Positions 1 through 7,747 of a stretch of 64,000 bases of DNA are shown piece by piece; the first letter of the stretch is position 1, and the number at the start of each line of letters is the position of its first letter. Origin of the DNA: Postechiella sp039985655 (GTDB lineage: Bacteria > Bacteroidota > Bacteroidia > Flavobacteriales > Flavobacteriaceae); contig JBDWSF010000007.1 of the NCBI GenBank assembly GCA_039985655.1, forward strand, positions 1 through 64,000, given 5' to 3'. Below the pieces are notes generated by a model. The model was not told the origin of the DNA, made no database searches, and was given only the letters and a program-made list of their open reading frames with translations. Position numbers and translations under genes: made by a program.

Positions 1-66
1 ACAGAGACGTACCATTTGATTAATGACTAAAATAAGCATTTTTTATACATATTGTTAGCGGCCGTT
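1..66. repeat. Partial attC-like palindromic repeat (R0, right half)
   Basis: The right arm of a palindromic intergenic repeat is visible at about 37-64, with TTTTTATACATATTGTTAGC followed by GGCCG. It resembles the right arms of the complete repeats at 336-470, 1246-1443, 2350-2550, 3390-3526 and 4724-4863. The left arm lies outside the window. The stretch from 66 to 335 contains only short broken reading frames and I support no gene there. Confidence 0.45.
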
Positions 67-335
67 ATTATTTTTTTATGATTTTTATTACACAAATAAT
101 TATCCGTAAAAAAAGTCAATCCGCCGCAACAGTTTCGAAATATTTGGTAGTCCGTCGTAAAATATTAAATAAGAGTGAGGTCATTCGTAATCAACAGTTG
201 AGAAATGCTTGAATCCGATATTTGTTTTCTTTAATCTTTTTAACCACAAAAACCGAGTGATTTTACGTTTTATATTTTTCTTTTAAACCACATTAGAGAG
301 ATTTAATTATTTTTTTTAGAGTTGAGTGAGCTTGT

Positions 336-470
336 GGCTAACGTTTGTGTATATGAAAAGTAGTGGATTTTTAAACACTAACTTTTCAGTTTTACATTGA
401 CCATAAATTTATAAAATTCCTTTTCGTTTAAGCACTTAAACCACTATTTTTTATATACCGCTTAAGTTTG
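336..470. repeat. attC-like palindromic repeat R1
   Basis: An imperfect palindrome whose left arm reads GGCTAACGTTTGTGTATATG and whose right arm reads TTTTTTATATACCGCTTAAG. The inner arms pair through AAAAGTAGTGG and CCACTATTTTTT. It belongs to the family of repeats that separates the minus-strand genes up to position 5,475. Confidence 0.5.
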
Positions 471-484
471 ATTTCTATTAAATT

Positions 485-589
485 AGATATAAATCAGAAA
501 GAACAAAAGATATTCTTACTAATGATATTTCATTTTCAGCAGAAGAATTGAAGTCAATAAAAACAGAGCTATTAAAACAACATAAATAA
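485..589 (+). pseudogene. Short coding remnant (C-terminal tail)
   Basis: An open frame without a start codon reads RYKSERTKDILTNDI and continues to LLKQHK before a TAA stop at about 587-589. An in-frame stop precedes it, so only about 34 residues remain. It looks like the tail of a degraded gene on the strand opposite to the neighbouring cassettes. I do not recognise a family, and a chance frame is possible. Confidence 0.2.
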
Positions 590-653
590 TAGTCAGCTTT
601 TCGGCTTTCAGGCATTGTTGTTTTATGAAAATCAAAGTTCTGATTCATTTTTT

Positions 654-1226
654 TTATAAATTAAACATTGTTTTAACTTTCTGCCAAAATGAATTATGAT
701 GATTGTTCAGTTCAGTTTCTTTATTCCTAAATTTTTCCACAACCTCCTTTGTTGAAACCCCCATAGCTTGTGTTGCATTATAAGCGACTAAATATTCTTT
801 ATGTTCTCGATAATCATTAAGCATTTTGTTAATTTTATCATCTTTAAATATCGGTAAAAGATAAAGCATATGTATAATTTCAGTCCAATGTTTGAGTTTA
901 GGCATTTCAGTCAATACAATGTCAATCATTTCTTTGTCTTCTGATATTTGAAAAATTGAATGAGCAATAGAAACTTTAATTCCTTTCTTACTTTTTTGAA
1001 GTAAATCGTAGAGTTTTGGAAGAGCCTTTTGGGACTTTATGTGTCCAAGTCCGTCAATTGGCCAGTCATCCTTTAAACTCAATTTTTCAATTAATTCTTT
1101 TTCAGCGATTTCAAGTTCTTTTTCGTTTAAGTTTTCTAATAATTCGAGTGGAACTCCATCTTTTCGCTGACCCCAAGATTTAGCATTCAAGAAATGTTCT
1201 CTAAAGGTTTCTAATTTTTTGCTCAT
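654..1226 (-). CDS. HEAT-repeat-like cytoplasmic protein
   Basis: A protein of about 190 residues with no signal peptide or membrane segment. The start is placed at MSKKLETF, because the longer frame runs into the neighbouring palindromic repeat. The middle is built of alternating amphipathic helices (ALPKLYDLLQKSKKGIKVSIAHSIFQIS and following, about residues 65-165), typical of HEAT/ARM-like repeats that mediate protein-protein contact. It is a single-gene cassette between repeats R1 and R2, in the same orientation as the next six genes. Function is unknown; an immunity or adaptor role would be a guess. Confidence 0.6.
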   Translation of the reverse strand: MSKKLETFREHFLNAKSWGQRKDGVPLELLENLNEKELEIAEKELIEKLSLKDDWPIDGLGHIKSQKALPKLYDLLQKSKKGIKVSIAHSIFQISEDKEMIDIVLTEMPKLKHWTEIIHMLYLLPIFKDDKINKMLNDYREHKEYLVAYNATQAMGVSTKEVVEKFRNKETELNNHHNSFWQKVKTMFNL

Positions 1227-1245
1227 TTTTGTTTTTAGCGAATTG

Positions 1246-1443
1246 CACCTAACGCCCAGTGTATGAAACGTAGCGTGTAAAAACACACTATATTTCGGTT
1301 TAGTACTGAGCCAATTTTTTATATTTTGTTTTAACTTTTTAGTTTTAAAGCCAAATTAAAAATTTGGCGGTCTTTGCAAATAAACACAAACCTTTCGGTT
1401 TAGAATTTATTAGCTATGTTTTATACACGTTATTGTGTGGCGT
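1246..1443. repeat. attC-like palindromic repeat R2
   Basis: The left arm contains CACCTAACGCCCAGTGTATG and the right arm TTTTATACACGTTATTGTGT. Internal complementary pieces (CGGTTTAG and similar) add to a long imperfect fold. The stop codon of the gene ending at 1430 lies inside the right arm, as is typical when a repeat forms the downstream boundary of a gene cassette. Confidence 0.5.
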
Positions 1444-1999
1444 TATTTTTTCTTTGTTTCACGCTATAGATTATTCCAATTATCAAACCAATTAACCCGC
1501 CCAAATAACTAAAATTATGCATAGAACCTACCATAATAAAACTATCATAATCAATTAAATTTTCGGGTAAATTCCAATTAGGTCGATTTTCAGTTAAAAA
1601 TAGTTTTCCGTATCCAAGTCCAATTATTCCAGTTAATAATGTAATTCCAGTTGTCAGAAGAAACGCTTTCATTGTTGTTATAAACATTTTCTTTCCGTTT
1701 TTATGAGTTAGTCCAACCAAGCCTAGAATTACTCCGATAATCATTCCAACCCACCAAGTCGCCAAAATTCCAATAATACTTGCTCCAAATCTTGGGTTTT
1801 CTAGTAGGATTTCAGGATTTATTTCTGATCCAATATTTTCTCCTAACCCCCAATTTTCAAGTCCAAATTGAATGAACTTAAATTTTGAGTAATACTCATT
1901 CGAAATAGTGTATGTAATTTGGTCGTGTACAATTCCATAAATTCCACCTAAAATTGGAGCAATTATTAAAACTAATATTAATGCAATAAATTTAGTCAT
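1430..1999 (-). CDS. Small multi-pass membrane protein, unknown function
   Basis: About 189 residues, starting at MTKFIALILVLI. The ATG at 1999 overlaps the end of the upstream gene by 8 bp. There are four hydrophobic stretches (about residues 5-25, 75-97, 108-130 and 160-180), so this is an inner-membrane protein. The last transmembrane segment is glycine rich (YLGGLIGLIIGIIYS). No catalytic motif is visible and I do not recognise the family. The overlap suggests translational coupling with the small membrane protein upstream. Confidence 0.6.
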   Translation of the reverse strand: MTKFIALILVLIIAPILGGIYGIVHDQITYTISNEYYSKFKFIQFGLENWGLGENIGSEINPEILLENPRFGASIIGILATWWVGMIIGVILGLVGLTHKNGKKMFITTMKAFLLTTGITLLTGIIGLGYGKLFLTENRPNWNLPENLIDYDSFIMVGSMHNFSYLGGLIGLIIGIIYSVKQRKNNATQ

Positions 2000-2312
2000 T
2001 TTGATTTCCGTCAATAATTTCCTCCATTTCGTCAATTTTACTTTGAGTTTTTGCTATTTTTTTGTTCAAAATTGCATTTCCTTTATAAATCGATATCAAG
2101 TTAAAAAAGTTCAATGGAATATAGGCTATTAATAACCATCGTACCCAATTGTGTTTCCAAAAAAACATGAATAGAATTATTGAAATAACTGTTCTTATTC
2201 CCCATATAATAGTTTTTTTTCGTCTATATTCAGGTGATAATATTGTTTCTACTTTTATTTTTTCAATTTCTTTCTCAAAAGAATCTTTCAAGTTATTTTC
2301 ATCTTGCTCCAT
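1992..2312 (-). CDS. Small membrane protein with C-terminal coiled coil, unknown
   Basis: A 106-residue protein with a charged, acidic N-terminus, two transmembrane stretches (about residues 38-52 and 57-75) and a charged C-terminal helix (KIAKTQSKIDEMEEII) that could form a coiled coil. Its end overlaps the start of the next minus-strand membrane protein by 8 bp, so the two form one cassette between repeats R2 and R3. The family is not recognised. Confidence 0.6.
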   Translation of the reverse strand: MEQDENNLKDSFEKEIEKIKVETILSPEYRRKKTIIWGIRTVISIILFMFFWKHNWVRWLLIAYIPLNFFNLISIYKGNAILNKKIAKTQSKIDEMEEIIDGNQND

Positions 2313-2349
2313 TTATTTTAGCTTACCAACCTAACTTTTTTTGGTAATG

Positions 2350-2550
2350 ACACACAACGGCTAGTATAAGAAACGTAGGGCAGTTGATAAGCACTATCGT
2401 TTCTGTTTATTACTTAGCTAAATATAGATATTTTGCTTTTATCTTTTTTACTATAAACGCCATATTTTATATTTAGCGGACTTTGTTAATACTCACAGAC
2501 CTTTCGGTTAAACACAAATGCCCTATGTTTTTTATCTTTGTTAGCTGTAG
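2350..2550. repeat. attC-like palindromic repeat R3
   Basis: The left arm contains CACAACGGCTAGTATAAG followed by AAACGTAGGGCA. The right arm contains TGCCCTATGTTTTTTATC followed by TTTGTTAGCTG. The outer arms are complementary (CGTAGGGCA against TGCCCTATG). The TAA stop of the gene ending at 2541 lies within the GTTAGCTG core. Confidence 0.5.
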
Positions 2551-3368
2551 TTTTTTTCGTTTCTAATTCTATATGTTCTCAATAAATTTTCCATTTCTTT
2601 GGGGGTAATATCAAAATCGTCAATTTCCAAACTTTCATAACCTCCTTTAAAATCAAAATTCAAATAAGCATTTGAGTTCTTTCCGTTATTTATAAATATT
2701 ACTTCTTCATTTTTAATTTCGTTCCAATTTTTGAAATTCACGTTTATTGTTTCAATTCCTTTGTCATTAATTTTTATTTGTGGCTCTGTAATAGTAGATT
2801 TTTTAAAATGTTTATAAGCGTAATAAATTCCGCCGATTATAAATAAAGAACCAATTATATAGCTTTCCGAATCTAATATTAAATATATTCCAAGAACTGA
2901 ACAAGCTAACATTATGAACATCTGAATAAGGTTCGTTGTTTTAGAGTAATATATTTTTTTTGATTTTGGAACTGAATAATCTTCTTTAAAAACATCTTTT
3001 TTCTCAAATTTCTTTTCGAGTAGTTTCAATTTTTTCTTTTGCTCTGAACTTCTTATTTCTGTTTTTTCAAAAATTTTTCCATCATTCCAGATGAGTTTTT
3101 CAGCAATTGCTCTTTTTTTTAATTCGTGAACATTTCTAACATTCTCAAAAGCCCAAATTTTCCACTTTGTAATCATTAAACTCCAAACTAACCAAGCAGC
3201 AATGAATCCAATTATAAAACTAATTCCAATTCCCCAATTTGGTATTAAATTTTTATGAGATAAATAAAACGCTAAAGAAGGAATTCCGAACATTGATATG
3301 AAAACTGGAATATTCACAATTAAATGTCCTCTACTTATAGCTTTACTTACTGATATTTCTTCTTTCAT
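2541..3368 (-). CDS. Membrane protein of unknown function
   Basis: A 275-residue protein with two N-terminal transmembrane segments (about residues 15-35 and 45-65), a charged cytoplasmic stretch rich in Lys and Glu (about 75-140), another hydrophobic hairpin (about 148-188) and a C-terminal soluble part of about 85 residues. The tail reads like a small beta domain (GIETINVNFKNWNEI and following), as in PH-like bacterial membrane proteins, but I cannot confirm that. It is a single-gene cassette between repeats R3 and R4. Confidence 0.6.
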   Translation of the reverse strand: MKEEISVSKAISRGHLIVNIPVFISMFGIPSLAFYLSHKNLIPNWGIGISFIIGFIAAWLVWSLMITKWKIWAFENVRNVHELKKRAIAEKLIWNDGKIFEKTEIRSSEQKKKLKLLEKKFEKKDVFKEDYSVPKSKKIYYSKTTNLIQMFIMLACSVLGIYLILDSESYIIGSLFIIGGIYYAYKHFKKSTITEPQIKINDKGIETINVNFKNWNEIKNEEVIFINNGKNSNAYLNFDFKGGYESLEIDDFDITPKEMENLLRTYRIRNEKNYS

Positions 3369-3389
3369 ATTAGGATTTCGCTATAATTA

Positions 3390-3526
3390 CAGCTAACGTG
3401 TTTGTGTATGATTTCGTTGCGTGTTTCTAGCAACTAAATTAGCAAATACAAACCGAATAGAAAATCCGCGAGGATTTTCGTAAGTAGGCGAGTACTAGCA
3501 ATGAATTATACACGGTGTTGGCAGCT
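3390..3526. repeat. attC-like palindromic repeat R4
   Basis: The left arm reads CAGCTAACGTGTTTGTGTAT and the right arm GAATTATACACGGTGTTGGC followed by AGCTG. The inner arms pair through CTAGCAA-type sequence. A GC-rich inner hairpin (AAAATCCGCGAGGATTTTCG) sits at the middle and recurs in variant form in R5. Confidence 0.55.
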
Positions 3527-3536
3527 GCTTTTATAC

Positions 3537-4625
3537 TTAATTGTTGTTTTTATTGAAGAATGACTTCAATGCTCCAAAAAATTCTTCAGGTGCTTCAATT
3601 GTCAAGTTATGTGCTGCATTTGGAATGATAACTAATTCCTTATTTTCGTCCGCTACAGATATTAAAGACTTATAAATAATGTCAGCCTGTTTCAATCCTA
3701 CAACATAATCAAGTTCTCCCTGTAGTACAAGTATAGGTGTTTTGATTTTACCAATCTTGTCCGTTATATCAAGAACGTTATATTCCTTTGTATTTCGAAA
3801 AGCTTGATTAACAGTTTCCATTTTTTTTAGTGACTTTTCAAGTAGTTCCTCGGTATACTTTGCTCTTTTAAATACAGCAGCATCTTTTAATATTTCTCCA
3901 ACTTTTTTTTCGTCTTCAGGATTTGCCCAATATGCACTAAAACCAAGTTCTTTAGGGAATTTATGTTTTATTAAATTCATATTCTCGAAAAAATCATCAA
4001 AATCGCTTTTTTTAATTTCTGAAAGTTTTTTTAGAATTTCTTCATATCGTTTTATTTCCAATTCATCGTCTGATTTAGCCAAGAGTTCTTTAGAGAGTTT
4101 TTCTTCATATTCTATCAGAGAGTTATTCTGATATACAGAATTTGCTTTACCGCTAGTACAAGCATAAGAATTTATTTTTTCTTGATGCGATATTAGATAA
4201 AGTAGCCCGTAAGTACCACCCCAAGAACTTCCTAAAAGGTTTATATTTTGATTTTTATATCGATTTTGTAGTGTATCTACAACAACATCCAAATCTTTTA
4301 CAAATTGGTCCATTGTAAGTAAATTTACATTTTCATAAACATCAGATTTCCCACTACCTCTTTGGTCTAAATATGCAACTAAATAATCATCTTCTAAATA
4401 ATGTCTATAAAACTCGTGATTGAAACCAGAAAATGCACCTGGGCCACCGTGTAAATCAATAATAATTGGTTTATCTGGATTACCTACCAGTCGTACATAT
4501 AGGTTTGACTCCTTTACTGGTATGTAAAACTCCTCATCTATCTTATTAACCTCTTTTTCGCAAGAGAAGAACGATAAAGTAAGTAAAAGTGTAAATGCAA
4601 ATAATATTAATTTTTTATAGTTCAT
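3537..4625 (-). CDS. Alpha/beta hydrolase lipoprotein, proline iminopeptidase-like (S33)
   Basis: A 362-residue lipoprotein with a signal peptide and lipobox ending LSFFSC (Cys22), so it is probably membrane anchored outside the cytoplasm. It carries the S33 family hallmarks: the oxyanion motif HGGPG (about residue 59), DQRGSGKS, and the nucleophile elbow GSSWGG with Ser134. Candidate acid and base are in LQGELDYV and NAAHNL near the C-terminus. The family removes N-terminal proline or hydrolyses other small amides and esters; the true substrate is unknown. It forms a single-gene cassette between repeats R4 and R5. Confidence 0.8.
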   Translation of the reverse strand: MNYKKLILFAFTLLLTLSFFSCEKEVNKIDEEFYIPVKESNLYVRLVGNPDKPIIIDLHGGPGAFSGFNHEFYRHYLEDDYLVAYLDQRGSGKSDVYENVNLLTMDQFVKDLDVVVDTLQNRYKNQNINLLGSSWGGTYGLLYLISHQEKINSYACTSGKANSVYQNNSLIEYEEKLSKELLAKSDDELEIKRYEEILKKLSEIKKSDFDDFFENMNLIKHKFPKELGFSAYWANPEDEKKVGEILKDAAVFKRAKYTEELLEKSLKKMETVNQAFRNTKEYNVLDITDKIGKIKTPILVLQGELDYVVGLKQADIIYKSLISVADENKELVIIPNAAHNLTIEAPEEFFGALKSFFNKNNN

Positions 4626-4723
4626 CTAATGTTTATTTGTAATAAAGAGTTTTGATTATTCTAAATGTTACAGAAATTCGAAAATTTTATAAGATTCCTA
4701 TATTGTTTCTAGGTTCTTTAAGT

Positions 4724-4863
4724 TGCTGCCAACGGCTTTGTATAAGATTAGTTGTGGTTTTGTGTGCGAGGATTTTCCGCAGGAAAATCAGACGTAACAA
4801 AAGTACAACTACCTTCGTTTAAGTCTAAAATAAGCAATTAATTTTATACGTTGTTGTAAGCAG
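4724..4863. repeat. attC-like palindromic repeat R5
   Basis: The left arm contains GCTGCCAACGGCTTTGTATA and the right arm TTTTATACGTTGTTGTAAGC. An inner GC-rich hairpin (GATTTTCCGCAGGAAAATC) resembles the one in R4. The inner arms pair through TTAGTTGTGG-type and ACAACTA-type sequence. Confidence 0.55.
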
Positions 4864-4867
4864 TTTT

Positions 4868-5158
4868 TTATTCATCACTAAATAATTTCGCAATCAATAT
4901 TCCAAGTCCGAGTCCAACAATTCCACCAATCAGTTTAGCATTATTATCTTTTGCTTTTTCCTTTTCTTTTCGTGCGTTTATTAAATCATTCCAGTTATTA
5001 AATCCTGCACGATTCAGATAACTATAAATATATTCTTTCGATAACCCTCCATTTTGTAAAAGAATTTCATATCGCTGATAGTCATTGAAATCCGCGGTAT
5101 TAGATTCAATCTTTTGAGTTAATAACTCAAGTTCGTTATATGTGTTATTAACTAACAT
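4868..5158 (-). CDS. Small C-tail-anchored protein, unknown
   Basis: A 96-residue protein: a mostly helical, polar N-terminal 65 residues, then a lysine-rich linker and one C-terminal glycine-zipper transmembrane helix (LIGGIVGLGLGILIAKLF). Its start overlaps the end of the upstream coiled-coil gene by 11 bp, so the two are probably co-translated. The glycine-zipper tail is seen in toxin- or holin-like proteins, but nothing more specific supports such a role here. Confidence 0.55.
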   Translation of the reverse strand: MLVNNTYNELELLTQKIESNTADFNDYQRYEILLQNGGLSKEYIYSYLNRAGFNNWNDLINARKEKEKAKDNNAKLIGGIVGLGLGILIAKLFSDE

Positions 5159-5429
5159 TTTCGTCTTTATTTTCGGTTAATGAATGTAACTTTCCGCTTT
5201 GTAAAAGTGCATTTATAGCACCAACTGCTTTTGAAGAATCTAAATTTGCAGCATAAAGTCGGTCATCTAATTTCGATACTGCATCAAGGCAATCGCTCAA
5301 TTTACTTTCAGTTACTTTTTTGTCCTTTTCCATTTCCAAAATTCGGTTCTCCAGTGTCTCAATTCGAGATTTGTGAACTTCTGAAGCGATCTTCATTATA
5401 ATTTTATTTAGAAACGGGATTTTAATCAT
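5148..5429 (-). CDS. Small coiled-coil protein, unknown
   Basis: A 93-residue protein. A basic, slightly hydrophobic N-terminus (MIKIPFLNKIIMKIASEV) is followed by a predicted coiled coil (RIETLENRILEMEKDKK and beyond, about residues 20-60). It overlaps the downstream tail-anchored gene by 11 bp. It is the last cassette before the repeat that is cut by the IS3 element. Function is unknown. Confidence 0.55.
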   Translation of the reverse strand: MIKIPFLNKIIMKIASEVHKSRIETLENRILEMEKDKKVTESKLSDCLDAVSKLDDRLYAANLDSSKAVGAINALLQSGKLHSLTENKDENVS

Positions 5430-5449
5430 TTCTCATAGTTCTGTTTAAA

Positions 5450-5475
5450 TTGCTTACAACGGTCGTGTATAAGAA
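5450..5475. repeat. Truncated attC-like repeat R6 (left arm only)
   Basis: The arm TTGCTTACAACGGTCGTGTA followed by TAAGAA matches the left arms of R1-R5. It ends exactly where the IS3 terminal repeat begins. No matching right arm occurs after the IS, so insertion was accompanied or followed by deletion. Confidence 0.5.
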
Positions 5476-5509
5476 TGTAAGCTTCCCTTAATTAGTACTG
5501 TTAGTTTTT

Positions 5510-6340
5510 CTAATTATTATCAAATTTACAATTAATTTCTGCATACTTAACAGGAGCTAATTTCCCTAGAGCTTTATGTGGTCTATAGAGATTATAATCT
5601 TCCATCCACTGTTGTGTTATCTCTCTAACCTGATCTATATTCTCAAAGATATATTTATTTAGTACACCTCTTCTATAGCTACCATTGAAGCGTTCAATAA
5701 ATGCATTTTGGGTTGGTTTTCCTGGTTGTATATATTTGAATTCAATATTATGCATCTCACTCCAGTTCTTACTAATATTAGCGATGAACTCAGGACCATT
5801 ATCCATTCTTATTTTGCTTGGTTTTCCTTTTTTGTTTATTAAATGGTTAAGTACCCAGACAATACGATTACTGGTTAAAGAAAAATCAATCTCAATATGT
5901 AATGCTTCTCTGTTATAATCATCAATGATATTAAATGCTCTAAAACGTCTTTTATTTTCTAAGACATCAGTTACAAAATCCATACTCTAAGTATGATTAA
6001 GCGCACTAGGTATTTCTAAAGACTCTTTTACTCTTGCTGGTAATCGTTTCTTTACTTTTCGTCGTAAAGGAAGACCTAAGCCCACGTATACTCTGTGCAC
6101 ACGTTTATGATTCCATGTTTTTTCTTCGTCGCGTAATCGATCATAAGCCTTCCAAAAACCTTCCTCTGAATGTTGTTCTGCTTTTTCTTTTAAAGCCAAC
6201 TCAATCTCTGTATCATCTTTTTTCAAAGGTTTATAGTAATACACACTTTTACTCATCTTTAAAACACGGCAAGTCCTGGTTATACCGTAATGAGAAAGGC
6301 TTTTACTAATGATTCTTTTTTGGCAAGGCTTTATAGCTTT
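5510..6340 (-). pseudogene. IS3-family transposase OrfB, interrupted by an amber codon
   Basis: This is the DDE integrase-core half of an IS3 transposase. The frame is entered by a -1 slip at the A AAA AAG heptamer at the end of orfA, reading through KPCQKRIISKSLSHYG and CRVLKMSKSVYYYKP. It is open to LNHT, where a TAG at about 5984-5986 replaces the Trp normally found in the conserved WSMDF motif, and then continues SMDFVTDVL. Catalytic residues are visible in MDF, RMDNGPE and AFIERFNG. One nonsense codon therefore separates an otherwise intact protein into two pieces. Internal re-initiation at MDFV would lose the N-terminal part. Confidence 0.85.
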
Positions 6341-6597
6341 TTTTCGATAATCTCTTTTGCCATTTGATGATCTAAGGCTAAGGTGGCGTACATTTGTTTA
6401 AGTTTTCGATTTTCATCCTCTAATTCTTTTAACCGTTTAAGTTCTTTTGAATTCATACCAGCAAAACGTTCTCGCCATTTATAAAATGCTGCTGAACTAA
6501 CGCCATGTTCCCGAGTGATCTCTGGAACTGTCTTTCCGTTATCAAATTCTTTTAAAATCTTCGCAATCTGTGTTGGACTAAATTTACTTTTTCTCAT
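6331..6597 (-). CDS. IS3-family transposase OrfA
   Basis: An 88-residue helix-turn-helix protein that binds the IS ends. The N-terminus (KFSPTQIAKILKEFDNG) and EHGVSSAAFYKWRERF form the HTH, followed by a leucine-zipper-like stretch (LKELEDENRKLKQMYA) used for dimerisation with OrfAB. The last codons, GAA AAA AAG, form a slippery run for the -1 frameshift that makes OrfAB. The sequence style is closest to the IS407-like part of the IS3 family, judged from memory only. Confidence 0.85.
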   Translation of the reverse strand: MRKSKFSPTQIAKILKEFDNGKTVPEITREHGVSSAAFYKWRERFAGMNSKELKRLKELEDENRKLKQMYATLALDHQMAKEIIEKKL

Positions 6598-6664
6598 AAT
6601 TACTGTCTAAAATTAATACTTTTTATTCTTCTTTTAAACAGTACGGTTTTTAGGGAAGCTTACA

Positions 6665-6805
6665 TCTGTCAAAATCCCGCAAGTTCAATAGCCCTTTTTT
6701 ATAAGTTTCATAAATCTCTTTTTGTTTGTTCTGGGCATCCTTCAAATCCTTAAACTCATCAAGATATAGTAAGTCCAAAATTATGTTATGAAGGATACGG
6801 TTTAT
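6665..6805 (-). pseudogene. Fragment of a second IS3-type transposase (C-terminal end)
   Basis: A minus-strand frame of about 45 residues reads MINRILHNIILDLLYLDE and continues FKDLKDAQNKQKEIYETY. This matches the pattern of IS3 OrfB C-termini, where an ERVNG-type motif is followed by LYLDEF, AQ..Q and Y....RPH. The RPH motif is degenerate (KKGLLNLRDFD), and the frame runs into the terminal repeat of the intact IS. It is a remnant of an older insertion. Confidence 0.45.
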
Positions 6806-7102
6806 CATAAAAGTAAAGAGATTTTTAAAGAGCGGCCAAAAAATGCTGTTGAACGCCTCCTTAGAAAAAGGGATTCTCTTGAAAAAATAAAGATTAAGTT
6901 TGATAGAATTACAAAAAGAAAAACCGATTCAATAAAACGCATAAAAGTAAAATCTGATAGATTAATAAAAAAGCGAAATGATTCTATAAACAAGGTGCAT
7001 AACAAATTAGAAAAGGTAACTCAAAAGAAATTAGATTCTATTAATAAATCTAAAGGGATACATGAAAATTTCTTTAAGAAGCTGTTTAAAAAAGAGAAGT
7101 AA
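6788..7102 (+). CDS. Small Lys-rich protein with 18-residue repeats
   Basis: A 104-residue, very basic protein. After about 25 residues it contains four tandem units of 18 residues that begin RDSLEKI, TDSIKRI, NDSINKV and LDSINKS, each ending with a basic cluster (ITKRK, LIKKR, VTQKK, FFKK). This is a heptad-like helical pattern suited to a long basic coiled coil. It has no signal peptide. The first codons overlap the transposase remnant on the other strand, so the true start may be one of the later codons. The family is not recognised. Confidence 0.4.
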   Translation: MKDTVYHKSKEIFKERPKNAVERLLRKRDSLEKIKIKFDRITKRKTDSIKRIKVKSDRLIKKRNDSINKVHNKLEKVTQKKLDSINKSKGIHENFFKKLFKKEK

Positions 7103-7238
7103 CCCTTTTTATTGGTTTCAAATGTATTTAAAACGATGTACTTTAGTGCATCTCACTTTAGCTTCTAAAAATTTTTAGCCACTAATTCACTCATTAATTT
7201 TGTTTTTCGAATTTCATGAGGCAGACTTTCAGTCTACG

Positions 7239-7276
7239 AACCAAACTATGGACTTTCAGTCCATAGTTTGGTTTTT
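7239..7276. terminator. Perfect 16-bp hairpin, possible bidirectional terminator
   Basis: AACCAAACTATGGACT (7239-7254) pairs perfectly with AGTCCATAGTTTGGTT (7258-7273) around a TTC loop, followed by TTT. A smaller hairpin with the same loop sequence (AGACT TTC AGTCT, 7223-7235) lies just upstream. The shared ACTTTCAGT core of both hairpins suggests a duplication. Confidence 0.55.
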
Positions 7277-7438
7277 AAATAGCTCTTGATTTATTAAAAG
7301 TGATCTATAAATGGTAAAGAATGTTTTTGATAGCTAATTATACACTTTATAATTGTTCGTTTAAACTTTTGAAAAGGTTTAAAATATAGGGTTTGAAATT
7401 CGATTTATCTGATTCACTAGAATATATTTTATTTACAC

Positions 7439-7467
7439 CCCACAGTTTCTAACCGCTGTGGGTTTTT
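7439..7467 (+). terminator. Rho-independent terminator
   Basis: CCCACAG (7439-7445) pairs with CTGTGGG (7456-7462) and is followed by TTTTT. It lies between the small Lys-rich protein and the first PUL gene, in the gene-poor stretch 7,103-7,747. The rest of that stretch holds the 7,239 hairpin and the promoter at 7,625. Confidence 0.55.
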
Positions 7468-7624
7468 AGCTGCGTTTGTTTGGTGCCACTTCTTTTGTTC
7501 TATTATTTCTTATATTAGGAGTAGAAAAATCATCAAACTTTTAAATCAATAAATCAAAAACAAGTAAAAAGAATACGTTTTATTACTTTTAATAAATGTC
7601 TGTAACGTCTATTCTTATTTAGAT

Positions 7625-7680
7625 GCAACATTTTTGCCCCATTTATGATGAAATAGTTTCTTTTGTTTCTTATAGATTTG
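7625..7680 (+). promoter_or_regulatory. PUL promoter site D (two-part operator plus -7 box)
   Basis: The 16-bp box GCAACATTTTTGCCCC (7625-7640) is followed directly by ATTTATGATGA (7641-7651), a weaker version of the 11-bp box. After a further 21 bp comes TAGATTTG (7673-7680), a perfect Bacteroidetes -7 element. The spacing from box to -7 is 32 bp, as at the other sites. The start codon of the GH2 gene is about 67 bp downstream. Confidence 0.65.
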
Positions 7681-7747
7681 ATGAAGATTGAAAATTCCAT
7701 TTTTCAATTACAATAGATTCCATATTTTTTAAAAAAATAGCATATAA

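Larger units (their letters stand above)
5476..6664 (-). mobile_element. IS3-family insertion sequence with damaged transposase
   Basis: The element is about 1.19 kb, bounded by inverted repeats that start TGTAAGCTTCCCT (5476-5488 and the complement at 6652-6664). Matching then becomes imperfect through a shared GTACTG. It carries orfA and orfB on the minus strand with an A-rich frameshift site between them. The flanking bases (AGAA on the left, TCTG on the right) show no target duplication, and the cassette repeat it interrupts is missing its other half. This suggests a deletion or recombination at the right end. Confidence 0.85.

Noticed and set aside
336..5475. Reading the palindromic repeats as a CRISPR array
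   Set aside because: The repeats are long, imperfect and separated by whole genes, not by short unique spacers.
5510..5983. Treating the distal piece of OrfB as an independent transposase gene
   Set aside because: It begins inside the conserved WSMDF motif and its upstream half is in the same frame across one stop codon, so it is half of a broken gene.
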